Positions 1 through 11,019 of a stretch of 64,000 nucleotides of DNA are shown piece after piece. The notes under the pieces are model-generated. The model was not told the origin of the DNA, searched no databases, and saw nothing but the letters and a program-made list of their open reading frames with translations. The stretch spans positions 163,833,080 through 163,897,079 of the forward strand of contig NC_081413.1 of assembly GCF_030272615.1 (NCBI RefSeq), written 5' to 3'. This DNA comes from Cryptomeria japonica (lineage: Eukaryota > Streptophyta > Pinopsida > Cupressales > Cupressaceae). Position 1 is the first letter of the stretch. Each line of letters begins with the position of its first letter. The translations under genes and the position numbers were made by a program.

Positions 1-839
1 AGGATGACTGCATTATAATATACATTAGTTTGCAATGTTAGATACTAGTGGAACACACAAAAATACTATTATGGATTGGCCTACCATCAATATTTTTAAC
101 AAAGCATGGTATATACAGATGGAAGGAGAATATCCCACCATTCCTATCAAGGAGCACTAACTCCAAAGGACCATATTCACACTTGTGTATCTACACAAAC
201 AAGATACAAGAAAACCAATTGTTGTCTCTACATATGATTTTTTTATTAGACATCAACACTGCTTGTATAAACATGGTATATAATCAAGTGATGAGAGTAG
301 AAACTAATGAATGGGAAGACCTCCAACATGATTTCAATTAGACATTTTCATCTTGGGATGAAAAATTACAAATTCATAATACACTAAAGAAAATAAAGGA
401 TATTCTATTCAGACTTGTACCAAAGAATGTATACTTAGAACCCAATCCTCCATCCTTGAGTCAGGGATTATGGAATTTAGTTGAGTGGCTAGATAAACAT
501 ACAAAACTAGTAGAAAATATATGTTACAAGGTACACAAATATGAAGAAGAGGTAGACCCAAAGATAGATATTAAGGTGGAAGGAGAATGGGAGTTAGAAC
601 TAAAGAAGGATTCTAGAAAACACTTTAATAATAAACCATTTAATCTCCTAGAAGAAAACACAGTTTTTTCAGATAGCCTAGAAATGTTGAAGATATAAGA
701 CTACTAGTAAGAACTAGTTGTGGCATAAGTAATTGAATTATTTATGGACTATGAGTAGCTCTTTCCCTAAAATTTCATAAATATGAAGTGAATTAAGGAA
801 GTAGGCACAATGAAAATACAAATAAAAGAGGACACTAAA
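1..839 (+). pseudogene. Decayed pol-upstream region of old Ty3/gypsy element O1
   Basis: This stretch lies directly upstream of a recognisable RT relic and is read as part of the same element by position. It has two short open stretches, 48-341 and 456-698, rich in Lys, Glu and Asn, and neither carries a domain I recognise. At the end the frame becomes convincing: residues resembling the RT entry segment (RPYHLNP) start near 846. It could be protease-RT linker or gag; the sequence does not decide. Only its position supports assignment to O1. Confidence 0.4.
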
Positions 840-1164
840 TAACATAGGAAAAGACCATACCACTTGAACCCTAACATGAAGAAAAGGGTAAAAATATAAG
901 TAGAGGAAATATTGGTCATTAGGATAATCAAACCTATAGAAGAATAGGGGTGAATAAGCCTTGTGGTTATACAAATAAAAAATACAAGAGAAATTCGAGT
1001 GTGCGTAGATTTTTGGGATTCTAACAAGGCATGTATGTACATGATCCATTCCTTACCCCTTTTATAGAAGAAATCCTAGAATCGATTATCAGAAGGGAGA
1101 TCTATTCTTTCACTAATAGATTTTCTAGATATCATCAAGTACAAAGAAGAGAGTAAGACCAACC
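840..1164 (+). pseudogene. Reverse transcriptase, 5' part (O1, Ty3/gypsy relic)
   Basis: Broken reading of a Ty3/gypsy RT. From about 846 the frame reads RPYHLNP, then after in-frame stops VVIQIKN and IRVCVDFWDSNKAC, matching the conserved RT block usually written VCVDFRDLNKAC. A frameshift lies between about 1030 and 1064, after which the frame reads IYSFTNRFSRYHQV, equivalent to the YSFLDGFSGYHQI block. A stop falls at 1154. The reading ends at 1164, exactly where a 22-kb insertion begins, and resumes in the same frame at 23252. In a working element this domain would copy RNA into cDNA; here it is dead. Confidence 0.8.
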
Positions 1165-2166
1165 TATACTACCCCAAAAATGGTCATCTAAACCATGAGC
1201 CCTTGATCTTGACAATGTCACCAAGGTCCTAACCAAAGGCAATTAAATAAATCTTGAGCACACAATTAATTCTTTAATCATCAAATGTCACATGGCAAAT
1301 TAACCAACCAATATTCATTAAATATTTATTTAATTAATTTATCATTCCAAGTAAATCATTTTAAAACAATTACCTTATTTATTTTAATTGAATATCTTTG
1401 CATATTTAATTAAATAAATCAATTTGCCATCAAATCTTCAAAAAAGGAAATAAATCAAAAAATGAATTAATTGACAAAAAAGAATTAAAAATTGAGAAAA
1501 GAAATCAATTGGAGATAATCTTGAAAAAAAAACAAAAAAAACTGATAGATAATCTCAAAGAAAGCAATTAAAACAATTAAATATTCAAATTGAATGAAAT
1601 AGAGAATAAATCAGTTTTTTCTGATTTTATCTTAATTTTAGTTCAATTTCCTTTAAAACTGAGAAAAGAATCCAGTCACATCAATTCACCTGGATTGTGC
1701 TTCCTCTTGGAAAATATTGACTGCTCATCATCATTTGATCTTAGCCATTGGTTCCTTTTTGAATTTTCTATAAATTTAGGCTTATCTCTCATTCAAAGGA
1801 GGCAGGAGAATACATTGTTATTATACTATTTTTTCTCTAGGATTCATTGATATATTGCATATTAATTATTTCACATTGATTAAATCATTTAGCTTAATAT
1901 TGCAAAAATCTTGTTAGATTAATATTGCATCCATCTAGCATTCATCATGTTCATATAGATAAAATCCTTTGTCTTGATGTTGTCTAGTCACTAGTATTGC
2001 TTATAATCTGAGAGTAATCATATACTCACATCTTTTAGAAAGAAATGGGTCAATTTGTTATGGTTTACTATTCATTGATTATACTTGATTAACCATGCAT
2101 GTAATGACTTGATTGAAGTGTTGTGTCTTGTAGATACAGGTTCTTATTCCACTTTTCACACACACA
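1165..2166 (+). repeat. LTR1, 5' LTR of the composite
   Basis: About 1.0 kb, closely matching 22246-23246 and more distantly 14635-15716. The other copies start TGTAATACCC; this one starts TATACTACCC, so the canonical TG end has mutated to TA. It ends in a CA-dinucleotide run and is followed four bases later by a primer-site-like TGG. The target duplication CAACC lies immediately upstream. Confidence 0.88.
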
Positions 2167-2170
2167 TTTC

Positions 2171-2188
2171 TGGCACCCATTATGGGGC
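2171..2188 (+). other. Primer binding site of the left Tat-like element
   Basis: TGGCACCCATTATGGGGC begins four bases after LTR1. It resembles the TGGCGCC-type sites that follow plant gypsy LTRs. The priming tRNA cannot be named from sequence alone. Confidence 0.6.
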
Positions 2189-4509
2189 CGAAAACATCTT
2201 TTTTGGGCCTCAAAATCATTTTTGTTTATCTGCAGGTTTCATCTGTACAGCCTCTGTGAAATATCGTACGAGCAGTTTCACTGCATCGTATGGCATTATA
2301 TTGATGCCTGCAGTTTCTCATACGAAACAAGATCATATCCTTTACATTGTCGTACGAATTATAATATCCACTCGTACAACATACTAATTCTCTTATACTC
2401 TATCGTTCTATGTTGATTTCTAACTCATACAACACACTACTTATGCTATCTTTTATCATTCTGTATTGATTTCTAACTCGTATGATAAAAGCATTCTGTC
2501 GTTCTACTTTATGAAGATTGTTGTACGATTATGTGTTCTGATAGATTAAAAATAGATTACCTTTCAAGATTTTTTGCTTAAATTTTGATTATGCTAACAC
2601 TGACCCTGAATTGTCTTTTGTCTGCCTTAGATTTTTATAGTCTAACCAATTTCTTGCAGGACGCTTGTCAAAGAATTTATCAATCAAACATACGCCTGTC
2701 AAAAATGAAAACAACATGACTATTGATACGTTGTTTTGCAGGTTGCGTAAAGAGAATCAACCAAATATCGTGTATTCTTTAAATTAATTTTTAGGAACTT
2801 AAATTGCTATCTGGTTAATGCACAAACTTGTCTTTCATGTTTTCAGAAAAATCTAAGAGGTAGGAGAGTATGCTATTGTCTTTTACAGACAATCAGAAAT
2901 CTAGACCCTTGAAGCTTTTTCTAAGTTTTGAGATTTGTGTACCTTTAGCAGGTCTATCACAGTGGGAAAAAGTAATCACCCTATGACAATGACTCAAGTG
3001 AGTACAGGTGGACCTGAGCATTCCAACTCACTATAATAAATAGGTCTCTAGTGATTAAAGTCTCAGAGGATGGGATTATTTGAGTTTTCTCTTTGAGATC
3101 TCTCATATCGAGCATTTTGTAAGGCCTCACGGTCTCAATCACGTTTATGTGACTACAACTTGTTTTAGTACCTTGTTGGGTTATAGATCTCAATCATGCT
3201 TGCGTGAATTCAAGGGGTAATTTCAAATGGAATTCCTGACTAAGAACTATAAGATAGAAGCTACCTGATTCACCTCTGAAAGGTTGATAATCTTTGTGCA
3301 AGAGAGATAGTAACTCTCCCAAGACACTTGCCATATCGTGCCCCCATTAGCATTTGGAGTTAGCTAATATGGCATTGAAAATCCATTGTGTGAGACTCAA
3401 TGACCATATTCTAATTAGCTATTGTGTGTTTACCTAAGTCAGCAAGCAAAGGTTTTCTTCTCTAAGCCAACTTCCATAGGGTTTGTATGTTGTGATTGGA
3501 GTTACTATTTATACTGCATGTTTTCTGTGTTTTCATCCTTGAAACTGAAACTGAAATACTGAAACTGAAGAAAACAAGATCAAACAAACTCAGTGATAAA
3601 CTCTATCTATGTCAAAACTAGTCTATCCTGGTCAAGAATCAGTCCATCTCAGAATTGGTTATACTCAGTTGTCATACTCAGCCATTGGAAAACTCAGAAT
3701 TTTTTAGTCTCTGCTCTATGAACAGTCATACAAGTCTGTTGAATTGTCATCTTGCACCATATCCTGTGTTGTACAAGTCTACTGAATTTTCATCCTACAC
3801 CATATCCTGTGTCATTTGAATCTACTAGATTGTCATCATAAGGTCAATCCTATGTCGTATGAGACAAAAGTGAACAAGATCATTTGTTGTCCAAGACCTA
3901 CCCATTTGTCGTACGGTACTAGGCAACAACTCATATGAAACATAACTGTTGTCATCCTAAAATTGTTATACTATCATACAGTCTCAGAAATACAGTCATA
4001 CGAGTCTCTAATTTTGCCAAGTCTAGAGCAGTCAAACCTATCCAAAACAGTTTATAGTGAGCCTAAAACTAGTTATCACCCTCCTGAGCATAAATAACCT
4101 TGATAGTGTACCTCTGTTGTTGTGTTGCGTGATTTTGTCGATCATCTTTTAAGCTAGTCCAAACAAACATCTTATCAAACCTAAGTTAACTTAGATAACG
4201 TCTTACATAGGATAGATCATTCCTAAAACCAGACTAGATCTTAGTTACTTCTCTCAATCACTACGTTAAACGAACTGCTAGCTACAATTTGATCTTGACT
4301 TCTGCAAAACATTTGGCTCTCGGTCCTATCGGTTACAAATTCCTATTCAAACTAGAAATTATCATAGCAAAAGAGACAAAGAAAAAGAAATACCTTTTTT
4401 TTCAAACGATAATCCATTCTTCAAAGAAAACCCCTTTTACAATAAATCGTCCTTATCACAGATACCAATTTATGATATACCAATCTTTGGTCAGCCCTTA
4501 TCTCCCACC
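2189..4509 (+). other. Long untranslated leader of the left element
   Basis: A 2.3-kb stretch without a credible gene between primer site and gag. It is homologous to the leader of element D at about 52640-53240 (shared AGGAGAGTATGCT and CAATCAGAAATCTAGACC segments). It contains scattered CGTACGA/CATACGA words, concentrated at 2262-2530 and 3850-4000, and a 43-bp tandem repeat at 3729-3857. Long leaders are usual in Tat/Ogre-type elements; any regulatory role here is inference. Confidence 0.65.
3729..3857 (+). repeat. 43-bp tandem repeat, three units, in the leader
   Basis: Three diverged units begin at 3729, 3772 and 3815. Units one and two share TACAAGTCT near the start and CACCATATCCTGTGT near the end; unit three is more diverged. 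The spacing is exactly 43 bases. Confidence 0.75.
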
Positions 4510-5940
4510 ATGTCCAGAGAAAGAAAAAAAAGAGAAGCTAGTAAATGAAACACTCATGAAGATTTCAGCAATCATGCCACTAACAACGATTCCTCATCAA
4601 CTGAATCTGAGCTTCCTAAACCTCTTGAAGATGAAGTACATAGATGTTAGAATGATAAAGAATTCTGAAAAATTATGAAGGTCATCATGGCTAGGGGAAA
4701 AGAAGACTATTTCCTAGAATTAGCAAAACAAGGTGCCAAACTCCCTACTAGTTATAATGTGGAGGTCCTCGTTGCTAAAGAGGAAGAGACACCATGGGAA
4801 AAAATGAGCTAACAAATGCAAGCATTACAAACTGCAGTCACAAGAATAGAAAAAAAAGATAAAACACCAAAACAATATTCTCTGGACACAATATGCCCAT
4901 TCCCATTTGACAAAAATCTTTACATGTCTCCATTTCCTTCACGAGTTGAGATCCCAAAATTTGACAAATATGATGGTCCCTTAGATCCTCAAGATCATGT
5001 CAGAGAGTTTTGTGCCGCTTGTATGGAGTTCATGCACAATCAAATGTATCTCATGCACCTTTTCCCAAGGAGTTTAGGGGGTCAAGCAATGGAATGGTTC
5101 GCAAGCCTACCTAGAGGGATAAAAACATTTGAAGAACTAATCCAACTATTTTTACAACAATGCTCATACAACATTCATCACCCAGTCACTGCGATAGAGC
5201 TTTGCAATACTAGACAAAAGATAGGAGAACCCTTTCTCACCTTCCTCCAATGATGGAGAAAGATGTTCTCTAGATATTCATGGACTATCCCAGATCTTGA
5301 GAAAATGGATATCTTTGTCAACAACTTAGTCCTTGAATTGAAGTACAGTGTCTAGATACTAGTACACCCTTCATTCAATAAAATGGTAGATAACGCCCTT
5401 AGAATGAAAGATGTGCTTATCAAAAAGGGAGATATATCACTTTGGAAAGAAACATCATAAGGTTCTAACTCTAAAGAAAAGAGCAAATACTAGAAATATG
5501 GCAAAGATAGCAACAAGAACATCATTAGTGATGGAGTGGTAGAAATTGTCCAAGATAAAACAAAATCCACAATATTTAACTTGGCCAATGACACACAAGC
5601 ACTCAAGGAAACTGAAACTACAATGGAAAATCCTCCAAAGAAAACAAGAGAGTGGTTTAAAGACAAGCCTTGGGTCTCAAAACCTAAGCATGATTTTACT
5701 CCTCTAGATGAATCATATGAATCAACTTTTAAAAATTTATTGGCAAATAATCTGATAACATTACTAGACAATTCTAGACCATATGACCCAAAAATTAGAC
5801 CCAAATGGTGGAGAGAAAATGAATACTATGACTCCCATCAGAACAGGGGACATAACATAAACCACTGCATGAAACTCTGACATGAAATCCAAGATCTCAT
5901 TGACGCAAGCAAGATCATTGTTGGAAGTCACACAGCTAAT
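4510..5940 (+). pseudogene. gag: gag (Tat-like Ty3/gypsy), broken
   Basis: Gag would form the particle that packages element RNA. The start is placed at the ATG at 4510 (MSRERKK), because this frame continues through the recognisable capsid region. Between about 4900 and 5250 are FPFDKN, VEIPKFDKYDG, DHVREF and AMEWFASLPRG, the retrotransposon Gag signature shared with element D at 60700-61090. Near 5830-5905 comes a Cys/His-poor version of the C-terminal NINHCMKL block, whose intact form in element D is CEYHHINGHDTQKC. In-frame stops interrupt it near 4546, 5251 and 5878. The frame then runs on into protease, so gag and pro were probably one polyprotein. Confidence 0.85.
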
Positions 5941-6048
5941 GCTGATCATAAGGCTTTTAAAGATCCCTTACCCAATTATGAACAAGGAGAATCCTCAAAA
6001 TCCAAGGGAGGAGCTAGAGTCAATTATACTTGCACTAATCATGATAAT

Positions 6049-6900
6049 GTGATCAACATGATTGAATCTATTCAACCTAAATATTGCAATGTGATCATAG
6101 TCCAGGATCATCAAAGTCAAACACAGACTACTAATGTTGTGACTCATGCTCAAAGGAAGATTTCTCTCCCAGGAACTAGTCCCCCAGCTTCTGATCAAAC
6201 GACATCAAAACTGTCAAATAGACAAACAGACACAATCATGGCTAAATCAGAACAACCAACTTCATCGTCTTCTCCTGGTTATAGTATTATCAAACAATTG
6301 AAGAGAACCAATGCTCAAATCTCCATTTTAGAACTGCTTAAGATCTCTTCTGCTCATAAAGAGGTCTTGGACAAGGCTCTACTTACCACTAGTGTCCTTG
6401 AAGATTTAGACATAGATCGGTTTCAATCTATGGTAGGTCACTTGACCTCACCTCATTACCTCACATTCTTTGAAGAAGATGATAATTCATTGAGTCACCC
6501 ACATAACCAGCCATTACACATTGAAGCCATGATTCATAAACATCGCGTTAAATGTGTTTTGATAGATGGAGGCATTGAGTTGAATATTTGTACCTACAAT
6601 CTATTGACACAACTGGGATTTTCTAAGAATGTCATTGATCCAACAAAGAAGATAACAATCAAGGCTTATGATGAAGAGGAAAGAACTTCTAAGGGACTAG
6701 TATCATTACCAATCAGATTAGGACCTATGGAAAGAGATGTCATTTTTCAAGTCCTGGATCTTCATCTTTATACAACATCTTACTAGGTAGGTCATGGATT
6801 CATGAAATGAAAGAAGTACCATCTACGTATCATCAATGCCTGAAATTTCCTTATAATGGAGTTGAAGTCAGTATTCCCACCAATACAAGTTATACCTATA
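6049..6900 (+). pseudogene. Aspartic protease region, frameshifted
   Basis: The protease would cut the Gag-Pol polyprotein. Open from 6049 to 6786, the frame includes ISILELLKISSAHKEVLD, a conserved Tat-type segment before protease, then VKCVLIDGGIELNICTYN with the catalytic Asp at 6565. Asp-Gly-Gly in place of Asp-Thr/Ser-Gly occurs in this plant lineage. Near 6765 the frame shifts by one base; the continuation in the new frame reads [13 protein letters not shown], the flap-end motif just before the protease C-terminus. A TAG lies near 6913. The same order appears in element D at 62127-62800. Confidence 0.82.
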
Positions 6901-7103
6901 ATGCATTAACATAGGGTGCTAATTCTTTTGTTCCTAATAATAGAGCAACTTCTGCAACTAAAAGTTTGGAATCTTTGCTGAAAGATTTGGAAAAGAAACT
7001 AGGGATCACAAACACTAGCATGGATGGTTACAAGATAGAGCCTATACTCTCACTAACGTCTCTTCCTGCATCACCAAGATAGTCAGGAAAACCATTAGAG
7101 GGT

Positions 7104-7478
7104 ATGAGGCCACAAACTTCAACTCCAAAAGTCATTTATGATGGCACCTTTATACAGTCCTCTACTTCTCTGGTAGGTGAAATAGAAGGGGATGATGTCC
7201 TTAAATCGCTCTTCAAAGAAGATAGTGCAGATAAAGAAATACGACATTGTGAGATTTCTTTGACACAATATGGTCCATGCTATAAGATGCTTCAATGCAT
7301 GGGATATTCAGGTACTGGCCCCCTTGGCAAATGTCAAAAAGGTATTGTTGAGCCTATTCAGTTACAAACTAAGTCTACCAATGATAAAGCTGGACTGGGA
7401 TATGATCCAAGAAAGTCATTAGATCAGAAGCACACATCTCACCATCAACGTAAGTGGAAGAAAAAGGTACTACCATAA
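7104..7478 (+). pseudogene. G-patch-like domain between protease and RT
   Basis: An open stretch of 124 codons. Its centre reads MLQCMGYSGTGPLGKCQKGI followed by VEPIQLQTK and AGLGYDP, which fits a glycine-rich G-patch (aromatic-x-Gly, Gly-x-Gly, Leu-Gly, then a downstream GLGY block). G-patch modules after protease are known in D-type retroviruses and in some plant gypsy polyproteins, where they are thought to bind nucleic acid. A matching copy lies at 63127-63300 in element D, which supports it as a real module. It is in a different frame from the upstream protease because of indels. Confidence 0.7.
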
Positions 7479-8860
7479 ACAACACAAGAACTTAATACTC
7501 AACAAACTTAGGAAGAGTGTGACGATGAACAAAAAGAATTGCCCACCGAGAGAGAGGAAAAAAATGGTAACCAAGTTCCAGTTATATCAGCTATAATACC
7601 ACAAGAAGTATAAGTTCCAGAGGATATGAGAGATGAAGTATACAAGATTGAGAATTGTTTGCACCACTCAATGTTCCAGTCACATATACTGATAGACAAT
7701 AAGTAGATGACTCAGAAACTAATTCAAATGAGTATAAATGGGGTCCAGATCACATCTTAGATATAGAAACCCTTGAATAGTCTAGGGATATTACAGATGA
7801 TTCACAAGAGTTGATACACCTAAGAATGCAAAAGGAAATAGAAGAAATCAGACTAAAAAGACAAGAAGACTATGAACGACAGCTGAAGAATGAAAGAACA
7901 CAAGCAATTCCTTCACCTACCAACCCTCCTAATGAGATAGGACAAATGAAGTATGGAACTACACAAGAAGAACTAGAAGCTCCAGAAAAAGAACCAGTCA
8001 TCAGTCTAGAAGAAGCTGAATGGAACGGATGACAGGGATTAATAGAACTATCAAAGACATGTCCACAAGTGTGTCAAGTACAAGCAGTTAATGAACCAAA
8101 TCACAAAGGAACTTGCAGCATCAAAGGTGTGGGTGTTGATACTATATATACCTTTACTAAGCCCTTTGAAGATGAGTCAACAACTTCATCCTATGACTCT
8201 GATGACTCAGACATGAGCTCTATTTATAACAACAACTATTCAACAACACATTATGACTACTCTGTCATGAATGATGAGATACTGTCTACTATCACACCAC
8301 GGTATGTAGTCCAGTCTAAAGTAGGTGACGATGCTAGAAGTAGGTCGGTTGGGTTAGGTCCAATAAACACTAACATAAATTTTGATAATCATGTCGTAAC
8401 TCTTCCTAGTATCGAGACACATACACAAGGTAGTCTTTTGGAACTCTACTGGTCAATCTGAAGCCATGGTGATAGTGCCGTGAACTCCCTTGAGCCTGTT
8501 CCAGCCTTATCCTTAATGCATCTAGAACTGATTGATAATACTCTTTATAACCAACCCTTGAATGTACCTACCTTTTCCAATGACTATACACTAGCCTACT
8601 ACCTCAATGTAGTTGAACCCATGTACTCTTCCACCAGTGAACAAAATGAAAACATGACTGAAGTAGATATCAGGTATCTTAGTCATAAAAACAAGAAAAA
8701 TAAGAATAAAAGATATGATGGCAAAAACCACATTGTGGCAGTGTCAGACTCTAAAAAAGAGAAAATAAAGGATGTACCTAAAGGTGAAAACCTCTCTGAG
8801 GTGCTTGAAGGTGAGATACTTGATATACTACCAAGTCACTTCTAGGAGAGATCTTCCATA
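7479..8860 (+). pseudogene. Acidic/Lys-rich pol linker between G-patch and RT
   Basis: No catalytic domain seen. The frame used by RT is open at 7811-8032, 8069-8461 and 8480-8845. The first part is Glu/Arg-rich and probably coiled coil, the middle is Ser/Asp/Tyr-rich (SSYDSDDSDMSS), and the last ends in a Lys/Asn run and a GENLSEVLEGE segment. Similar GENLSKV wording appears in element D near 63650. Long low-complexity linkers at this place are common in Tat-like polyproteins. About 300 bases from 7479 are too damaged to read. Confidence 0.6.
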
Positions 8861-9892
8861 TTGATCGAGCCAACTCAGCCAATAAATATTGGGATTCAAG
8901 AGACACCACACATCATTCATTTAGCTCAATCACTTTCAGCAGAAGAGTTAAAGGATTTTAGCAATCTTTTTCTAGAAAAGAAGATCAACTTTGCATGGAC
9001 ATACTCAGATATGCCAAGACTAGATCTTGATCTCATCATGCATCATCTCTATATTATACCAGAAGTAAAAACAATCAAACAAAAACTTTGATAGATGCAT
9101 CCTCATGTGGCACTGCTAGTCAAGGCTGAACTAGAGAAATTGCTAAAAGTTGGATTTATCAGAGCTATAGACTACATAGAATGGATATCAAATATAGTAC
9201 ATGTATCAAAGGAAGACAAATCTATTATAGTTTGCACAAACTTCAGGGATCTCGACAAAGCATGTCCAAAAGACAATTTTCAATTGCCCAACATTGACAT
9301 GATAGTAGATATGACTACTGGATATGAGATGTATTCATTAATGGATGGATTCTCTAGTTACAATCAAATTAAGATAGCACCTGAAGATCAAGAGAAGACA
9401 ACTTTCACATATGCATGGGGAACCTTCTATTGGAATGTTATGTCGTTTGGTCTAAAGAACGTAGGAGCAACTTACCAAAGAGCAATAACCACTATCTTCC
9501 ATGATATGATGTATTAAAACATGGAAGATTATGTGGATGACACCCTAGTAAAAACTATGAAGAGATCTATGCATATTCAAGAGCTAGGCCTCATACTAGA
9601 TAGAATGGAAAGATTCAAGCTCCGCTTAAATCCAAAAAAATGTGCATTTGGAGTAACATCAGGAAAATTGCTTGGGTATATAATATCAAGAAAAGGAATT
9701 GAGGTTGACCTTGAAAAGGTCCAAGCTATAATGGAAATGCCTCCACCCAAGAATATCAGTAGGATGAGAAGTTTACAAGGTCATCTTCAATCAATAAGGT
9801 GTTTCATATCTCAGCAAGCAGATAAAGCTCAACCCTTCACAAAGGTATTAAGGAAAGGGATTCAATACAATTGGGATAAAGATTGTGAGTGA
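8861..9892 (+). pseudogene. pol: Reverse transcriptase (left Tat-like element)
   Basis: RT makes cDNA from the element RNA. It reads in one frame with single stops near 9089 and 9515: SLSAEELKDF, INFAWTYSDMP, then VGFIRAIDYIEWISNIVHV, VCTNFRDLDKACPKDNF, YSLMDGFSSYNQIKIAPEDQ, WGTFYWNVMSFGLKNVGATY and the catalytic EDYVDD near 9524. The C-terminal CAFGVTSGKLLGYIIS and the connection segment follow. The catalytic YVDD is intact although the gene is dead. The same frame continues into RNase H. Confidence 0.93.
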
Positions 9893-10396
9893 AATTTACA
9901 ACAAATCAAAGAATATCTTTCTAATCCACCCATATTAATGCCACCGATTCAAGGTAAGCCATTGATCCTATACATATCAACTACAAATACTTCACTAGGG
10001 ACACTTCTGGCACAACAGGATGACAATAAAAAAGAATGAGCTATTTATTACATCAATAGAGCATTGGTGTCAAATGAAATGAACTATACTATAATAGATA
10101 AGGCATGCTTAGTATTGTTCTTTGCATCACAAAAATTAAGACACTATATGTTGGCACACTCTATTAAGCTGGTAGCTAAGATTGATCCACTCAAATATCT
10201 TCTCAGTAAAGCTATGCTTACAGGAAGACTGGCCACATGGGTCATGGTCCTTACAAAATTTGACATTGAATATGTGGAACATACAACCATCAAAGGACAG
10301 GTTATTGCAGACCAACTTGCCGAAGCTCCAGTAGAAGATGATCAACCTCTGCATATAGAATTATCAAATGAATCAATCATGGAAGATGTTCTTTGA
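9893..10396 (+). pseudogene. pol: RNase H domain of the left Tat-like element
   Basis: RNase H would degrade the RNA strand of the RNA:DNA hybrid. It follows RT in the same frame after a stop at 9890. The region reads ILYISTTNTSLGTLLAQQ, equivalent to the D-A-S block with the first catalytic Asp replaced by Ser, then AIYYINRALVSNEMNYTIIDKACL, LRHYMLAHSIKLV and ATWVMVLTKFDIEYV. This is the vestigial RNase H expected when a second RNase H sits downstream. A frameshift near 10376 moves the reading into the next domain. Confidence 0.85.
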
Positions 10397-10763
10397 TGGG
10401 TCTTTCACTCAACATGGTTCTAGTGTCAGGATACTATTTATTACTCCCCAGAAATAATCAATTCCAAAAGCTTACAAGATTCTCTTCCCTTTCACAAACA
10501 ACATTGCAGAATATAAAGCTTTGGTAAATGGGATCAAGTTGGCCATTGAGTGGAAGATCGTGGAATTACACATCTATGGAGATTGTCAACTCATTATCAA
10601 CCAAATCAATGATCTATATCAGACAAGAGATGAGAAACTGATGCCTTACAAAAGAATGGTGGATGATCTCAAGCAATATTTTACCTCTGTATCATTTTAG
10701 CAGATCCCTAGAATAGCAAATAGAGTAGCAGATGCAATGGCCACTTTGGCATCTATACCATAG
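10377..10763 (+). pseudogene. pol: Second (archaeal-type) RNase H domain
   Basis: After a frameshift the reading becomes WKMFFDGSFTQHGSSV, with the FDGS catalytic Asp block. It continues with NNIAEYKALVNGIKLA (catalytic Glu), LHIYGDCQLIINQIN (catalytic Asp) and IANRVADAMATLASIP (late conserved Asp). Presence of this extra domain between the first RNase H and integrase is the hallmark of the Tat/Ogre lineage. Stops lie near 10450 and 10698. The next 250 bases to the integrase are connection sequence with many stops. Confidence 0.85.
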
Positions 10764-11019
10764 CTATAGGAGTCTAATTTTCACTTTGAATTCCTGGTGG
10801 AAGAGTTACATTACCTTGCCTATGATTCTCTCAAGTCCCAGGTAGTCTATTTTATTAGGACATGACTCATCTCATTATAGCCACATTTACTCTTACCTGC
10901 GTGACCAAGTTGTCCCTGCCAAACTTCCCTGAAATGAAAAAAGGAACCTAATCCGAAATGCATCATGGTCCATCATCATTGCTAACGACCTATTCAGGTG
11001 AGGTTTAGATAATACTTTT

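Noticed and set aside
1590-1850. 86-codon open frame recurring in all three composite LTRs (also 15121 and 22670)
   Set aside because: It recurs because the LTRs are homologous; length and frame differ in LTR2 and no codon-like conservation is visible.
10136-10354. Minus-strand open frame opposite RNase H
   Set aside because: Shadow of the plus-strand pol frame, no independent support.
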